60,003 nucleotides of DNA from Anaerolineaceae bacterium (lineage in GTDB: Bacteria; Chloroflexota; Anaerolineae; Anaerolineales; Anaerolineaceae): assembly GCA_003524305.1 (NCBI GenBank), contig DQHW01000004.1, positions 29,946-89,948 of the forward strand, written 5' to 3'. The stretch's first letter is position 1. Each line of letters begins with the position of its first letter. Under the pieces are notes generated by a model. The model ran no database searches and was not told where the DNA came from. It was given only the letters and a program-made list of their open reading frames with translations. Both the position numbers and the translations under genes were made by a program. Below, one piece after another: positions 41,994-51,020 of this stretch.

Positions 41994-42449
41994 ATGCAAA
42001 TTGCAGTTGCTTGTGATCATGCCGGGTTTCCGTTAAAAGACGAAGTTATTGCTGCCCTTGAAGAGGCTGGTTGTTCAGCTTTAGATTTGGGCACTTATAA
42101 CCAGGAACCGGTGGACTATCCGGATTATGCCGAAAAGGCTGGACGCGCCATTATCAACGGTCAAGCCGAAAGGGCTGTTGTGATTTGCGGCTCTGGCGTT
42201 GGCGCTTGTATCGCGGCTAACAAGATGAAAGGTGTTTACGCCTGCAGTATCACCGATGTTTATTCCGCGCGCCAAGGCGTGGAACATGACAATATGAATT
42301 TATTGTGTTTGGGCGCGCGTGTGATTGGTCCTCAAACCGCCAGGGAACTTGTTAAGGCTTTTGTAGCTGCTAATTTTTCAACTGAAGAACGACATCGACG
42401 CCGGGTTGGAAAAATCTTAAAATTGGAAGCAAACGGTAAAAAAGAATAA
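41994..42449 (+). CDS. rpiB: Ribose-5-phosphate isomerase B
   Basis: RpiB interconverts ribose 5-phosphate and ribulose 5-phosphate. The 151-residue protein shows IAVACDHAGFPLKDEVI, DYPDYAEKA, and VVICGSGVGACIAANKMKGVYA; the usual active-site Cys and Thr/Ser of the CGTGxG loop are seen as CGSGVG. Later NMNLLCLGARVIG is typical. The allose isomerase activity of some homologues cannot be excluded. It lies 1 bp after tkt. Confidence 0.94.
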   Translation: MQIAVACDHAGFPLKDEVIAALEEAGCSALDLGTYNQEPVDYPDYAEKAGRAIINGQAERAVVICGSGVGACIAANKMKGVYACSITDVYSARQGVEHDNMNLLCLGARVIGPQTARELVKAFVAANFSTEERHRRRVGKILKLEANGKKE

Positions 42450-42484
42450 ATTACCAGTGATATGTTAAGGAATCAGGTGATAAA

Positions 42485-45247
42485 GTGAACAATATTGACG
42501 CTCTTCATAAATTAGGACAATCCCTTTGGTATGACAATATTCAACGTTCCCTGCTTGATAATGGTGCTTTGAAAGGCATGATCGAGAGCGGAGAAATCAA
42601 AGGGGTTACTTCAAATCCCAGTATTTTTAATAACGCCATCGCAAAATCCACAGACTATGATACTGCCTTGCAGCCGCTGGCCTGGTCGGGGTTAAATGCT
42701 GAAGAAATCTTCTGGGAGTTGGCAGTCAAAGATATTCAGGATGCTGCGGATTTGTTCGCTCCACTTTACAAAAGCACTGCTCACAAAGATGGTTATGTCA
42801 GCCTTGAAGTCAGCCCATATCTGGCCCGTGATACTCGTTCTACAGTGCGTGAGGCTAAACGGTTGTGGCAGAAAGTTAACCGTCCCAACCTGATGATCAA
42901 GATTCCGGCAACCCTCGAGGGGCTGCCGGCCATCCGTGAAAGCATCTCAGAAGGCATCAATATAAATGTGACCTTGATCTTTTCGCTTGACCGCTATCAA
43001 GCTGTCATCAATGCCTTCCTTTCAGGACTTGAAGATCGTGCAAAAAAAGGTTTGAGTATCGAATCCATAGCGTCTGTGGCTTCATTCTTTGTTTCCCGTG
43101 TGGATACCAAGGTGGATGATCTGCTTGCCAAAAAATACCCCACTGAAGGTGCTGCCTTACTCGGTAAAGCCGCAATCGCCAATGCCAAACTGGCATATGA
43201 GTTGTTTCTAAAGGAATTTTCTACAGACCGTTTTACTAAGTTAGCCCAAAAAGGTGCCCAGAAACAGCGTCCGTTGTGGGCTTCCACCAGCACCAAAAAC
43301 CCCAATTACCGCGATGTGATCTATATCGAAGAGTTAATTGGTGATGACACCGTGAATACTGTACCGCCGGCCACGCTAACGGCTTTTAGTGATCACGGCA
43401 AAGCCAATGTGACCATAGACTCCGATTTGGCTGCCAATAAAGAAGCTTTATCCCAATTGGACAAATTGGGTGTCTCCATGGCTGTTGTAACGCAGGAGTT
43501 GGAAGACGAAGGCGTAAAATCTTTTGCCGATGCCTTCACTTCACTTTTAGCCAGCGTTGAAAGCCGCAGACTTGAACAAGTCGCTGGTATAGAAAAGATT
43601 ACTGCTTCTGTGCAAAAACGGCTTGAAAAATTGGAAAAACAAGATTTTGTGAAGCGAATGTATGCTCACGATCCTGTTTTATGGACGAAGGATGTTAAAG
43701 GCCAGGAAGAAATTCGCATCCGCATGGATTGGTTAAGCGCCCCCTGGGATTCTGAATCATTGCTGCCGCAGTTGGAAACCTTGTTGGCTGAATGCCGCAA
43801 GGCAGGCTTTACCCACGCACTGCTATTGGGCATGGGAGGTTCATCACTTGCCCCCGAAGTGTTAAAACTGATTAATGGACAGACTGAATATATAGGCAAC
43901 CTCGGGCTTGACCTGAGCGTGTTGGATTCCACCAATCCGGACGAAGTGCTGCTGGCCCGCCAACGTTCACCTCTCGATAAAACGCTTTATATCGTTGCCA
44001 GCAAATCTGGCACCACCGGTGAGATTAACGCCTTCTTCCAATACTTCTGGGATGAGGTCTCGAAGAAATTTGGTGATAAAGCCGGGGAACACTTCCTCGC
44101 GATTACGGACCCTGGCACTAAATTGGATGTATTGGCCAGGGAGCGAAAATTCTTCAAAGTAATCAATGCCAATCCTCAGGTGGGCGGCAGAAACTCCGCG
44201 CTAACCGCTTTTGGGTTGGTACCAGCCGCTCTAGTGGGGATTGATGTAAAAGAATTCCTTAAGAAAACCCAGGCAATGGCAAAACAATGTCAGCCTGAAA
44301 ACAATGTAGTCACCAACCCGGGTGTGGTTTTGGGCGCATTGATGGCTGAAGCTGCATTTGATGGTCTTGACAAACTCACCGTGGTCACCGATTCAGCCTG
44401 GTCTGCATTTGGTAATTGGTTTGAACAACTTTTGGCCGAAAGCAGCGGCAAAGAAGGCCGCGGCATCGTTCCTGTTGCCGCTGAGCCCAATTTGCCTGTC
44501 GCAAAGTATGGTAAAGACCGATTATTCATCTATATTGGCAGCAATTATGCCAATAACGCTTTTTGCGATGAATTGCGCAAAACCAATCAACCTTTGTTGG
44601 TGATGAAAGTAAATTCCTCCTTGGATTTGGGCAGCCAATTCTACTTGTGGGAAGTTGCCACTGCTGTGGCATGCTCCATCCTCGGCGTGAATTCTTTTGA
44701 CCAACCGGATGTACAGGACGCCAAGACACGCACCATGAAAGGTATTGCAGCTTTCAAAGAAACCGGAAAACTGGATTTTGGCACGCCGGTGATTAAACTC
44801 GAATCAGGCGATGTGTATACCAACCAGATGATTGATTTGAAAAAAGCGCAATCTCTTGTTGATGTAATTGACGCCTTCCTGAAAAAATTTGTCCATAAAG
44901 GCGACTATATTGCCATCAATGCCTTCCTTCCTCGGACCCCTGAAATGGAAGCCGATTTACAAACCCTGCGCCGGCACATCCTTGATCATAATGCCAACGC
45001 TGTGACCCTCGGTTTTGGACCCCGCTTCTTGCACTCCACCGGCCAGCTTCACAAAGGCGGACCGGACATTGGTGTGTTCATTGAATTCACCTCTGAATCA
45101 AAAGCGGATATGGATATTCCGAATGAGGGGCTTTCTTTTGGCACCATGGCCATGGCCCAGGCATTGGGTGATTACCAGGCGCTTGAAGCCAGGGGTCGCC
45201 GTTTGTTGCGCATCCATCTGCGCAAGCCATCCTTGAAGGATTTATAG
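42485..45247 (+). CDS. Bifunctional transaldolase/glucose-6-phosphate isomerase
   Basis: A single 920-residue chain joins two enzymes. Residues 1-365 are a transaldolase: GVTSNPSIFNNAI, the Schiff-base Lys in MIKIPATLEGLPAI, NINVTLIFSLDRY, ASVASFFVSRVD and a Thr-rich DTVNTVPPATL. Residues from about 385 are glucose-6-phosphate isomerase: LLGMGGSSLAPEV, STNPDEV, SKSGTTGEINAFFQYF and GFGPRFLHSTGQLHKGG. The two are also fused in several other bacterial groups. The fused protein can pass erythrose 4-phosphate and fructose 6-phosphate locally between glycolysis and the pentose pathway. Third gene of the tkt operon. Confidence 0.93.
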   Translation: MNNIDALHKLGQSLWYDNIQRSLLDNGALKGMIESGEIKGVTSNPSIFNNAIAKSTDYDTALQPLAWSGLNAEEIFWELAVKDIQDAADLFAPLYKSTAHKDGYVSLEVSPYLARDTRSTVREAKRLWQKVNRPNLMIKIPATLEGLPAIRESISEGININVTLIFSLDRYQAVINAFLSGLEDRAKKGLSIESIASVASFFVSRVDTKVDDLLAKKYPTEGAALLGKAAIANAKLAYELFLKEFSTDRFTKLAQKGAQKQRPLWASTSTKNPNYRDVIYIEELIGDDTVNTVPPATLTAFSDHGKANVTIDSDLAANKEALSQLDKLGVSMAVVTQELEDEGVKSFADAFTSLLASVESRRLEQVAGIEKITASVQKRLEKLEKQDFVKRMYAHDPVLWTKDVKGQEEIRIRMDWLSAPWDSESLLPQLETLLAECRKAGFTHALLLGMGGSSLAPEVLKLINGQTEYIGNLGLDLSVLDSTNPDEVLLARQRSPLDKTLYIVASKSGTTGEINAFFQYFWDEVSKKFGDKAGEHFLAITDPGTKLDVLARERKFFKVINANPQVGGRNSALTAFGLVPAALVGIDVKEFLKKTQAMAKQCQPENNVVTNPGVVLGALMAEAAFDGLDKLTVVTDSAWSAFGNWFEQLLAESSGKEGRGIVPVAAEPNLPVAKYGKDRLFIYIGSNYANNAFCDELRKTNQPLLVMKVNSSLDLGSQFYLWEVATAVACSILGVNSFDQPDVQDAKTRTMKGIAAFKETGKLDFGTPVIKLESGDVYTNQMIDLKKAQSLVDVIDAFLKKFVHKGDYIAINAFLPRTPEMEADLQTLRRHILDHNANAVTLGFGPRFLHSTGQLHKGGPDIGVFIEFTSESKADMDIPNEGLSFGTMAMAQALGDYQALEARGRRLLRIHLRKPSLKDL

Positions 45248-45251
45248 TCCA

Positions 45252-45611
45252 ATGGATCGGATTGACGATTTTCAGGCTTACCGCGAAAAGATGAATGCCA
45301 GAGTGCTCGATATTGAGCATCTTGGCATCAAACGCTTTTTCAATCTGGATACCAAAGCCTATGAAGAAGGCGCACTCGATCCGAAGACCAAAGAATTACT
45401 CGGTTTGGTAGCCTCCATGGTGCTGCGCTGCAATGACTGCATCGATTATCACATTCTCACCTGTGTAGATGCCGGCTGGACAGACGAGGAACTCTATGAC
45501 GCCTTCAATGTGGCTTTGGTGGTAGGGGGCAGTATTGTGATTCCCCATTTACGCAATGCCGTCGAAACTTTGGATATTTACCGGCAGAAGAAGATATCAC
45601 AAAAATTGTAA
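45252..45611 (+). CDS. AhpD-like/carboxymuconolactone decarboxylase family protein
   Basis: The 119-residue all-helical protein carries the family motif RCNDCIDYHILTC: C-x2-C followed by the His that relays protons. AhpD-type proteins reduce peroxiredoxins or act as small thiol peroxidases; carboxymuconolactone decarboxylases share the fold but lack the CxxC. The CxxC makes a redox role likely. It begins 4 bp after the tal-pgi stop, and its start region is within the same transcript. Confidence 0.88.
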   Translation: MDRIDDFQAYREKMNARVLDIEHLGIKRFFNLDTKAYEEGALDPKTKELLGLVASMVLRCNDCIDYHILTCVDAGWTDEELYDAFNVALVVGGSIVIPHLRNAVETLDIYRQKKISQKL

Positions 45612-45665
45612 TTGCTGAATATTAACCTTTAACCAATTATGGGAAAGAAAATAAGCTAACAAACT

Positions 45666-45698
45666 AACCTTGACAAGGTTTCGAACCTTGTCAAGGTT
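45666..45698. repeat. 33-bp palindrome made of two inverted 15-bp units
   Basis: AACCTTGACAAGGTT, TCG, AACCTTGTCAAGGTT. Each unit is itself nearly palindromic, so the DNA can fold as one long stem or as two small hairpins. No T-run follows. It lies in the 119-bp gap between two convergent genes. REP-like by form; only one copy is in the window. Confidence 0.7.
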
Positions 45699-45730
45699 GC
45701 TCTTAAAATAATAAAAAATCAGGTTATCTA

Positions 45731-46744
45731 TTAATTTTTAGCAAACAACTTCCGCAGCATCTTCATAAAACTGGATGCCACGATTAATCCCAACGCCACT
45801 TCAAGTGGATGAGACAATGTCCACAAGACCGCCTGGCCAACCCTTCTGATCAGCGATATACCCATGGCTGAGCGCACTGGGGGAATGACCTGGGTGCTCC
45901 AATCCAAATCAAGCAGCCTATCCATGTAATTGTTCGTCACGCAGCCCTCAAGGCTGAAGATATAGATATTATCCACGGCCTTGCTGGCTAGCAGGAGGTC
46001 GCGTTTTAGGTCGATCCAGCGCATGGTTTTGAGCGGAGGCATGCCCTCAATTTTCACGCCGCCGCCCGTGCTGCCCACACCAACCGCCTGGCATTGTCTG
46101 GCATAACTCCACAAGATGGAATCGCCGTAAGCCGGGAAAAAACTGGCGTAAAGCATGAGCACTTCACGATCTGCTGAAAGGGGAGGAATCCCCAATGATT
46201 TTGCCAACACACTTGATTTTGCCTTGCGCTCATCCATAACCGTGGGGAATTGATAAGTTTCGACTGCAAATCCATCTGTGCGAATACTTTGAATCAATGC
46301 TCTGGCTGTGGCTAACTTTTCATAATAGTTCTGATTTGAGAAAAATCGTTTTGCCAGGACGGGTGCATGGTTCCATGGATTTTTGGATAATGCCGAAACG
46401 GTATTGAGTTCGGGCTCAATATCCAATCCAATTGCGGCGAAATCAAGTTTATATTTGGCTTTCCACGCTTTAAACATGTTGTATTGAATGGCGGTCTCTT
46501 CGATGGTGTCCAGACTTGTCCAATAGCCCTGGTCCTTGTCCAATAGAATCCATGCCGTGACAGGGATGTTTGACCTGTTAAACTTTTTGACCACCTCGGC
46601 GCGTTCAGATGAAAGATCAAGCAATCCCAAACTGATGTTGGCATCAAGTTTGGAAATCGTATTGATTAGTTTATTGCCTGAAAACAGCTCGGATAGGGGT
46701 GCCGATTCTAGTTCACAAAAAAAAGTAAGAACAGGTATTGACAT
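45731..46744 (-). CDS. Putative TIM-barrel glycoside-hydrolase-like protein with C-terminal membrane anchor
   Basis: I do not recognise the family of this 337-residue protein. Strand/helix alternation, DFAAIGLDIEPEL (the D-x-E pattern of acids at the end of a barrel strand, as in GH18-like folds) and VLMLYASFFPAYG suggest a TIM barrel acting on a glycan. The last 35 residues hold a membrane helix (about 306-328, LEVALGLIVASSFMKMLRK) followed by basic residues. There is no signal peptide, so the topology is unusual: a barrel with a tail anchor. It starts 1 bp after the GH51 stop and is the last gene of the operon. Confidence 0.6.
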   Translation of the reverse strand: MSIPVLTFFCELESAPLSELFSGNKLINTISKLDANISLGLLDLSSERAEVVKKFNRSNIPVTAWILLDKDQGYWTSLDTIEETAIQYNMFKAWKAKYKLDFAAIGLDIEPELNTVSALSKNPWNHAPVLAKRFFSNQNYYEKLATARALIQSIRTDGFAVETYQFPTVMDERKAKSSVLAKSLGIPPLSADREVLMLYASFFPAYGDSILWSYARQCQAVGVGSTGGGVKIEGMPPLKTMRWIDLKRDLLLASKAVDNIYIFSLEGCVTNNYMDRLLDLDWSTQVIPPVRSAMGISLIRRVGQAVLWTLSHPLEVALGLIVASSFMKMLRKLFAKN

Positions 46745-46745
46745 A

Positions 46746-48638
46746 TTAATCTCGTTTGAATTCCAACAGGGTAATGGATGCCGGTTTGAGCATCACTTGC
46801 CAATCGCCATTTTGTTTTTTGGGTTTTGGTCCATCCTGTATTTTTACTTTGAATGGGGTGTCAAGTGTGTTGGCATCCAACGGATGCGAAGAAGATATTT
46901 CGAGAGAAGATTTTGGAGAAGCTGGCAAGTTAAAAACCACTTTCATACGGTTTTCAGGCATGCGGTTGACCAATAGTAGGGTGATGCGTTTCTGATCCTC
47001 ACTTACCGTGACCAACTGATCAAGCCAGGGTACATTTTCGTGCGCGGAGATGTTAATGCCCATGGCCTGGCTGTCAAATGTGGGAGACTGACAGATTGTA
47101 TTGACCACTTTGGGTTCCATCTGGTTGAAGAGTAAAAATGGAAAGAACATTGATGTGGCAATTGCCGTTTTGGAATCTGTTTTGATCAATGGAAGAACAT
47201 TAACCAATTGTGCCAGGTTGGCCATGCCTAAAGTCTTGCTTTTGCGATAGAAAACTGCCAAGGTAGAAGCTGCGTATAAGGCATCACGCATGGTGTAGGT
47301 TACCTGGTGCATACTGCTTTCACCCGGCAGGGGCGGAAGCCATAGATTCCATTCATCCAGGGCTTGCAGCACTGTCTTGTTGGGAGAATATTGCTCTATT
47401 TCTTGTTCAATGGTGTTGCAAAATTGTTCAATATCTAAAGGCGCAGCGCACACAGATTTGAACAATTCATGTGGATCTGGCAGATCCTGCCATCCTTCAG
47501 TATCAGGTTGGTAAATGTGCCATGAAATAAAGTCAATTTGGTCCCCGGCTTTGGTGAGCACTTCCTTGTTCCATAACGCGGCGGGATCGTTTTTGTCCGA
47601 GCTGTGTGGGTGATTGCCGACCGCGACCAGCTTGATGGTCGAATCAACTGCCCGCATGGCTTTGATGAAGCGAAGTAATCGTTTAGTATATTCATCCGCT
47701 GATGTAGTGCCTATCTGCCATGCTCCCCAAACTTCATTGCCGATACCCCAATACTTGACGTTGTAAGGCTCGGCATGCCCATTCTCAGCCCGTCTTTTGC
47801 CTTGTTCAGTAGTGGCAAGGTCATTGCAATAAGCCACCCAACGGGCGGCTTCTTCAGGGGTTCCTGAACCATCGTTGACACAAAATACGGGTTCCGTGCC
47901 GATAGTCTCGCAGAAGGCCAGGAATTCATCTGTACCCACCTGGTTAATCTCTTCAGCCTGCCAGGCAGCATCATGCCTTGTCGGACGCGCCGATTTGGGT
48001 CCAATGCCGTCTTCCCAGTGGTAACCGCTTGCAAAGTTGCCGCCCGGGTAGCGGATCATGGGTGGATTGAGCTGTTTTATCAATTCAAGCGTATCGTGTC
48101 TGAGGCTTGACCCATCAGCAGTCCAGATGCCGTCATATACACAGCGTTCGAGGTGTTCCACAAACTGCCCCAATACAAAGCGCGAGGCAGGCGGAGCTGA
48201 TTTACTCAGGTCAATCTTTATCCGTGCTTCAAGCGGTGTCGAAAAACGGGTCAGAAGATAAGGTTTTATTTTTTTGAATTTCTTGCTTTCTTTTTTTTGT
48301 GACAATGAGAATAAAATCTCGCCGACTTCTTTGGTATTGGCTTTGACGATAATGTTTTCGGTGAGATGCTGATTTTCAACTGAAACCAGAATTTCAACGC
48401 CCACAGGGGTGAGAATGGGGTTTTCTGGCGTGATTTCAGATGCTTTTTGTGCAGGATTGAGATTCGAAGAGAAAGTAACTGCATCTCCGGGAATGATTGT
48501 GTTGAAATTTAACAATTCAAAGCGAGTGATGGTAGCTGGCGCAAAAGTATTGTTGATGATGAAGCAAAATCCGCTGCCTTGTTTTTTCAGGCTGCCAGGG
48601 ACGACCAATTTGCGTAAAACAAATTCAGGAATGGCCAT
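46746..48638 (-). CDS. Alpha-L-arabinofuranosidase, GH51 family, with N-terminal extra domain
   Basis: GH51 enzymes release L-arabinofuranose from arabinan or arabinoxylan. From about residue 150: RFVLGQFVEHLERCVYDGIW, MIRYPGGNFASGYHWEDG, YWGIGNEVWGAW with the acid/base Glu, DFISWHIYQPD and ALDEWNLW with the nucleophile Glu. The C-terminal beta domain (LLLVNRMPENRMKVVFNL) is present. The first 130 or so residues (FVLRKLVVPGSLKKQGSGF and beta strands) are not part of standard GH51 and form a separate beta-rich module. No signal peptide, so it is cytoplasmic. Length 630 against about 500 for the core. Confidence 0.9.
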   Translation of the reverse strand: MAIPEFVLRKLVVPGSLKKQGSGFCFIINNTFAPATITRFELLNFNTIIPGDAVTFSSNLNPAQKASEITPENPILTPVGVEILVSVENQHLTENIIVKANTKEVGEILFSLSQKKESKKFKKIKPYLLTRFSTPLEARIKIDLSKSAPPASRFVLGQFVEHLERCVYDGIWTADGSSLRHDTLELIKQLNPPMIRYPGGNFASGYHWEDGIGPKSARPTRHDAAWQAEEINQVGTDEFLAFCETIGTEPVFCVNDGSGTPEEAARWVAYCNDLATTEQGKRRAENGHAEPYNVKYWGIGNEVWGAWQIGTTSADEYTKRLLRFIKAMRAVDSTIKLVAVGNHPHSSDKNDPAALWNKEVLTKAGDQIDFISWHIYQPDTEGWQDLPDPHELFKSVCAAPLDIEQFCNTIEQEIEQYSPNKTVLQALDEWNLWLPPLPGESSMHQVTYTMRDALYAASTLAVFYRKSKTLGMANLAQLVNVLPLIKTDSKTAIATSMFFPFLLFNQMEPKVVNTICQSPTFDSQAMGINISAHENVPWLDQLVTVSEDQKRITLLLVNRMPENRMKVVFNLPASPKSSLEISSSHPLDANTLDTPFKVKIQDGPKPKKQNGDWQVMLKPASITLLEFKRD

Positions 48639-48643
48639 TTGTA

Positions 48644-49924
48644 TTACTCCTGTTCTGAGAGTTCAAGTTTCTTTTGTTTGCCGATGCGTAACAACGGAAT
48701 GGCAGCCAACAAGGTGGCAATACCACCAGCCTGGAAGATTAACGATGTGGGCATGAAACCAGCTTTGCCGTCAATCACCGTTGGAATACCAAACGTGGTG
48801 ATCAACCAACTTCCAAGCAGAGGACCCGGCACCATGGTGAGGGCGACCGAAAACAATATGACATAACCGCCAAATTGTCCGCGTTTGTCTTCAGGGAAAA
48901 GATCTTTGCTCCAGGCGCCGGTGGCGATGGTCCAGGCACTGATGGGAGCCAGCCAGAGGATGCCTGTGAGGATCAAGGCAGGTACGCTGCGAGAAAGCGA
49001 AAATGCGATCAACCCTATCATCTCGGCAATCACAGCAGTTAAAGCTACATTTCTACGTCCCCATCGGTCAGCCAACAGACCAAGCGGATAGGCGGTGGCA
49101 ATTCCTCCGAACAAGATGGCGCAAAAGATAATCAAAGAAGCTTGCATCGTCGGAATTTCCAGGTAGGTGTTGATATAGATCATCAAGTAGGGGAAGAAGA
49201 TATTTTGCGCTATCCCCCAGAGTGTGATGGAGACTAAAAGCATAAGCAGATCACGCTGTTTTTTCAAGGTCGCCCAACGAAAGGTGTCTGCGATTTGTGA
49301 CCAATACGTGCCCTTGGGTCTTTCGTGCGTTGGTTTGGGTTCTTGCAATAACAACGAAGCGATTAAACCAAGAACAAAAACCAGGCCGCCAATCATATAG
49401 AAAAAGGCATAATATCCCATGGCATCAATGATGATGCCAGCGCCGCCGTAAACGATTAGTAGTGCTACCCAGGTAACAATTTCAAGAACGCCCATAACTT
49501 TGCCGCGATTGTTTACCGTAGTGATGTCTGCAACGTACGCATGAAAAACGGAGTCGTTGGCGCTTGAACCGAAAAAGGTCATGATGCAGTCGAATGTGAT
49601 GGCCATAAACACCGCAATACCTATCGAATGGATCAACGCTGCAGTTGGGAACAACGCGGTGGTAATACCCCAACCGATATAGCCTATGAGCAAAAAAGGT
49701 TTACGCCCAAACCGCGAACGGATGCGGTCACTTAATGCCCCCATAAAAATGGATGCCAGAGTGGCGGTAATGGCGCTGGCAGCTACCATCCATGAAACCG
49801 GCCTGGGATCAGGTGTAATGGTATTGTAGATAAAGGTGTTGAAAAATTGATTTTCGACGCCCCAGGCGAGTGATCCAAGGAATCCAAGAATAATAATGGC
49901 GATCCAGGTGCGTTTTGTGAGCAT
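48644..49924 (-). CDS. MFS sugar transporter, GPH/SLC45-like
   Basis: Twelve membrane helices in 426 residues. The MFS loop pattern appears after helix 2 (GALSDRIRSRFGRKPFLLIGYI) and again in the second half (GLLADRWGRRNVALTAV), both with the D-R-x-G-R core. GRKPFLLIGYIGWG resembles disaccharide/cation symporters of the GPH and SLC45 type. Placed between a sugar kinase gene (15 bp) and an arabinofuranosidase gene (5 bp), it most likely imports an arabinose-containing oligosaccharide or another sugar cleaved inside the cell; this is inference. Confidence 0.85.
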   Translation of the reverse strand: MLTKRTWIAIIILGFLGSLAWGVENQFFNTFIYNTITPDPRPVSWMVAASAITATLASIFMGALSDRIRSRFGRKPFLLIGYIGWGITTALFPTAALIHSIGIAVFMAITFDCIMTFFGSSANDSVFHAYVADITTVNNRGKVMGVLEIVTWVALLIVYGGAGIIIDAMGYYAFFYMIGGLVFVLGLIASLLLQEPKPTHERPKGTYWSQIADTFRWATLKKQRDLLMLLVSITLWGIAQNIFFPYLMIYINTYLEIPTMQASLIIFCAILFGGIATAYPLGLLADRWGRRNVALTAVIAEMIGLIAFSLSRSVPALILTGILWLAPISAWTIATGAWSKDLFPEDKRGQFGGYVILFSVALTMVPGPLLGSWLITTFGIPTVIDGKAGFMPTSLIFQAGGIATLLAAIPLLRIGKQKKLELSEQE

Positions 49925-49939
49925 AGTGGCCCTCCGGTT

Positions 49940-50842
49940 TTATTTGGATGCTGCTGCCAGGGAAGCCAGCGTGATGGCGCCCATGGAACCTGCACGATCT
50001 CCTAATTGTGGTGCAACAATAAAGGAGTCATTCACATTTTTGATCAATTCTGAATCTACATAACCATTCAATGATTCTTTAACCACCAGGCGGATTTTCT
50101 CAAGCAAGCCTGGTTTCTTCATGACTCCTCCACCAAGGATGATGCGATTGGGGGAGTACGAAACCACCCAATTATGAATTGCTTGGCCTAAGTACAGAGC
50201 CTCCATATCCCAGGCGGGATGGTCGGCCGCCATCTCGTGTGTGGATATGCCCCAGCGCTCGGTCATGGCCGGTCCACTGGCCAAACCTTCAAGGCAATCG
50301 CCGTGGAAGGGACAGCGGCCAGCGTAAGGGTCTTTGACAAGGTCATGTTTCATCAGTAAATGCCCCAGTTCAGGGTGGATTAATCCATGGACTGGCAATC
50401 CATTGCAGATCACGCCGCCACCAATCCCAGTGCCAATGGTGACATAAAGGAAATCGCTCAATCCACGACCGCCGCCCCATTTGCCTTCGCCCATGGCAGC
50501 TCCGTTGACATCCGTATCAAACCCATACGGGATTTCAAACGCCGATTTAAGTTGAGCAAGCAAGGGCGTGTTTTGCCATCGCACTTTGGGGGTTGAAGTA
50601 ATGCTGCCATAATGCGGATCATTTTTATCCAGGTTAACCGGACCAAAACAGGCAACACCCATGGCTTCGAGTCGAATGCCATGCTGGACTTCACTTTCTT
50701 TGAAAAACCGGATCACTTCTGGAATTGTGATCTTGGGCGTTTCAGTTGGAATTGTACATTCAGCAAGAATATGTTCAGGATCCTGGGCGATAATGCAGTT
50801 AAACTTGGTACCCCCGGCTTCAATTCCACCAAACCATTTCAT
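49940..50842 (-). CDS. ROK-family sugar kinase (fructokinase-like)
   Basis: ATP-dependent kinase of hexoses, 300 residues. Motifs: GGIEAGGTKFNCIIAQ (phosphate loop), VACFGPVNL, FDTDVNGAAMGE with the catalytic Asp, VTIGTGIGGGVICNG, PELGHLLM and the zinc-type CPFHGDCLEGLASGPA with IILGGGVMKK. The short Cys/His zinc loop and the AxGPV start match the ROK fructokinase (ScrK/GmuE) group, though glucose or mannose kinases are close. First gene of the carbohydrate operon. L-arabinose itself is not a usual ROK substrate. Confidence 0.9.
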   Translation of the reverse strand: MKWFGGIEAGGTKFNCIIAQDPEHILAECTIPTETPKITIPEVIRFFKESEVQHGIRLEAMGVACFGPVNLDKNDPHYGSITSTPKVRWQNTPLLAQLKSAFEIPYGFDTDVNGAAMGEGKWGGGRGLSDFLYVTIGTGIGGGVICNGLPVHGLIHPELGHLLMKHDLVKDPYAGRCPFHGDCLEGLASGPAMTERWGISTHEMAADHPAWDMEALYLGQAIHNWVVSYSPNRIILGGGVMKKPGLLEKIRLVVKESLNGYVDSELIKNVNDSFIVAPQLGDRAGSMGAITLASLAAASK

Positions 50843-51020
50843 CTTTTATATCCTTAATTAGAATGGGTTAATCATAGCATGACTCTTCTTCACAGGGGAG
50901 TCGGTAGGCAGATGCTTAATATTAAATTTTTATAGGGTTTCATAACCAAGTTGATTTTTATGTGTTAATCATTATGTTATTTTGGGCCAATTTATCAACC
51001 CTTATTCTTTGGAGGTACTC

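Noticed and set aside
42485..45247. Fused transaldolase and isomerase as an assembly error
   Set aside because: The frame is continuous, both halves have intact motifs, and this fusion is known from other bacteria.
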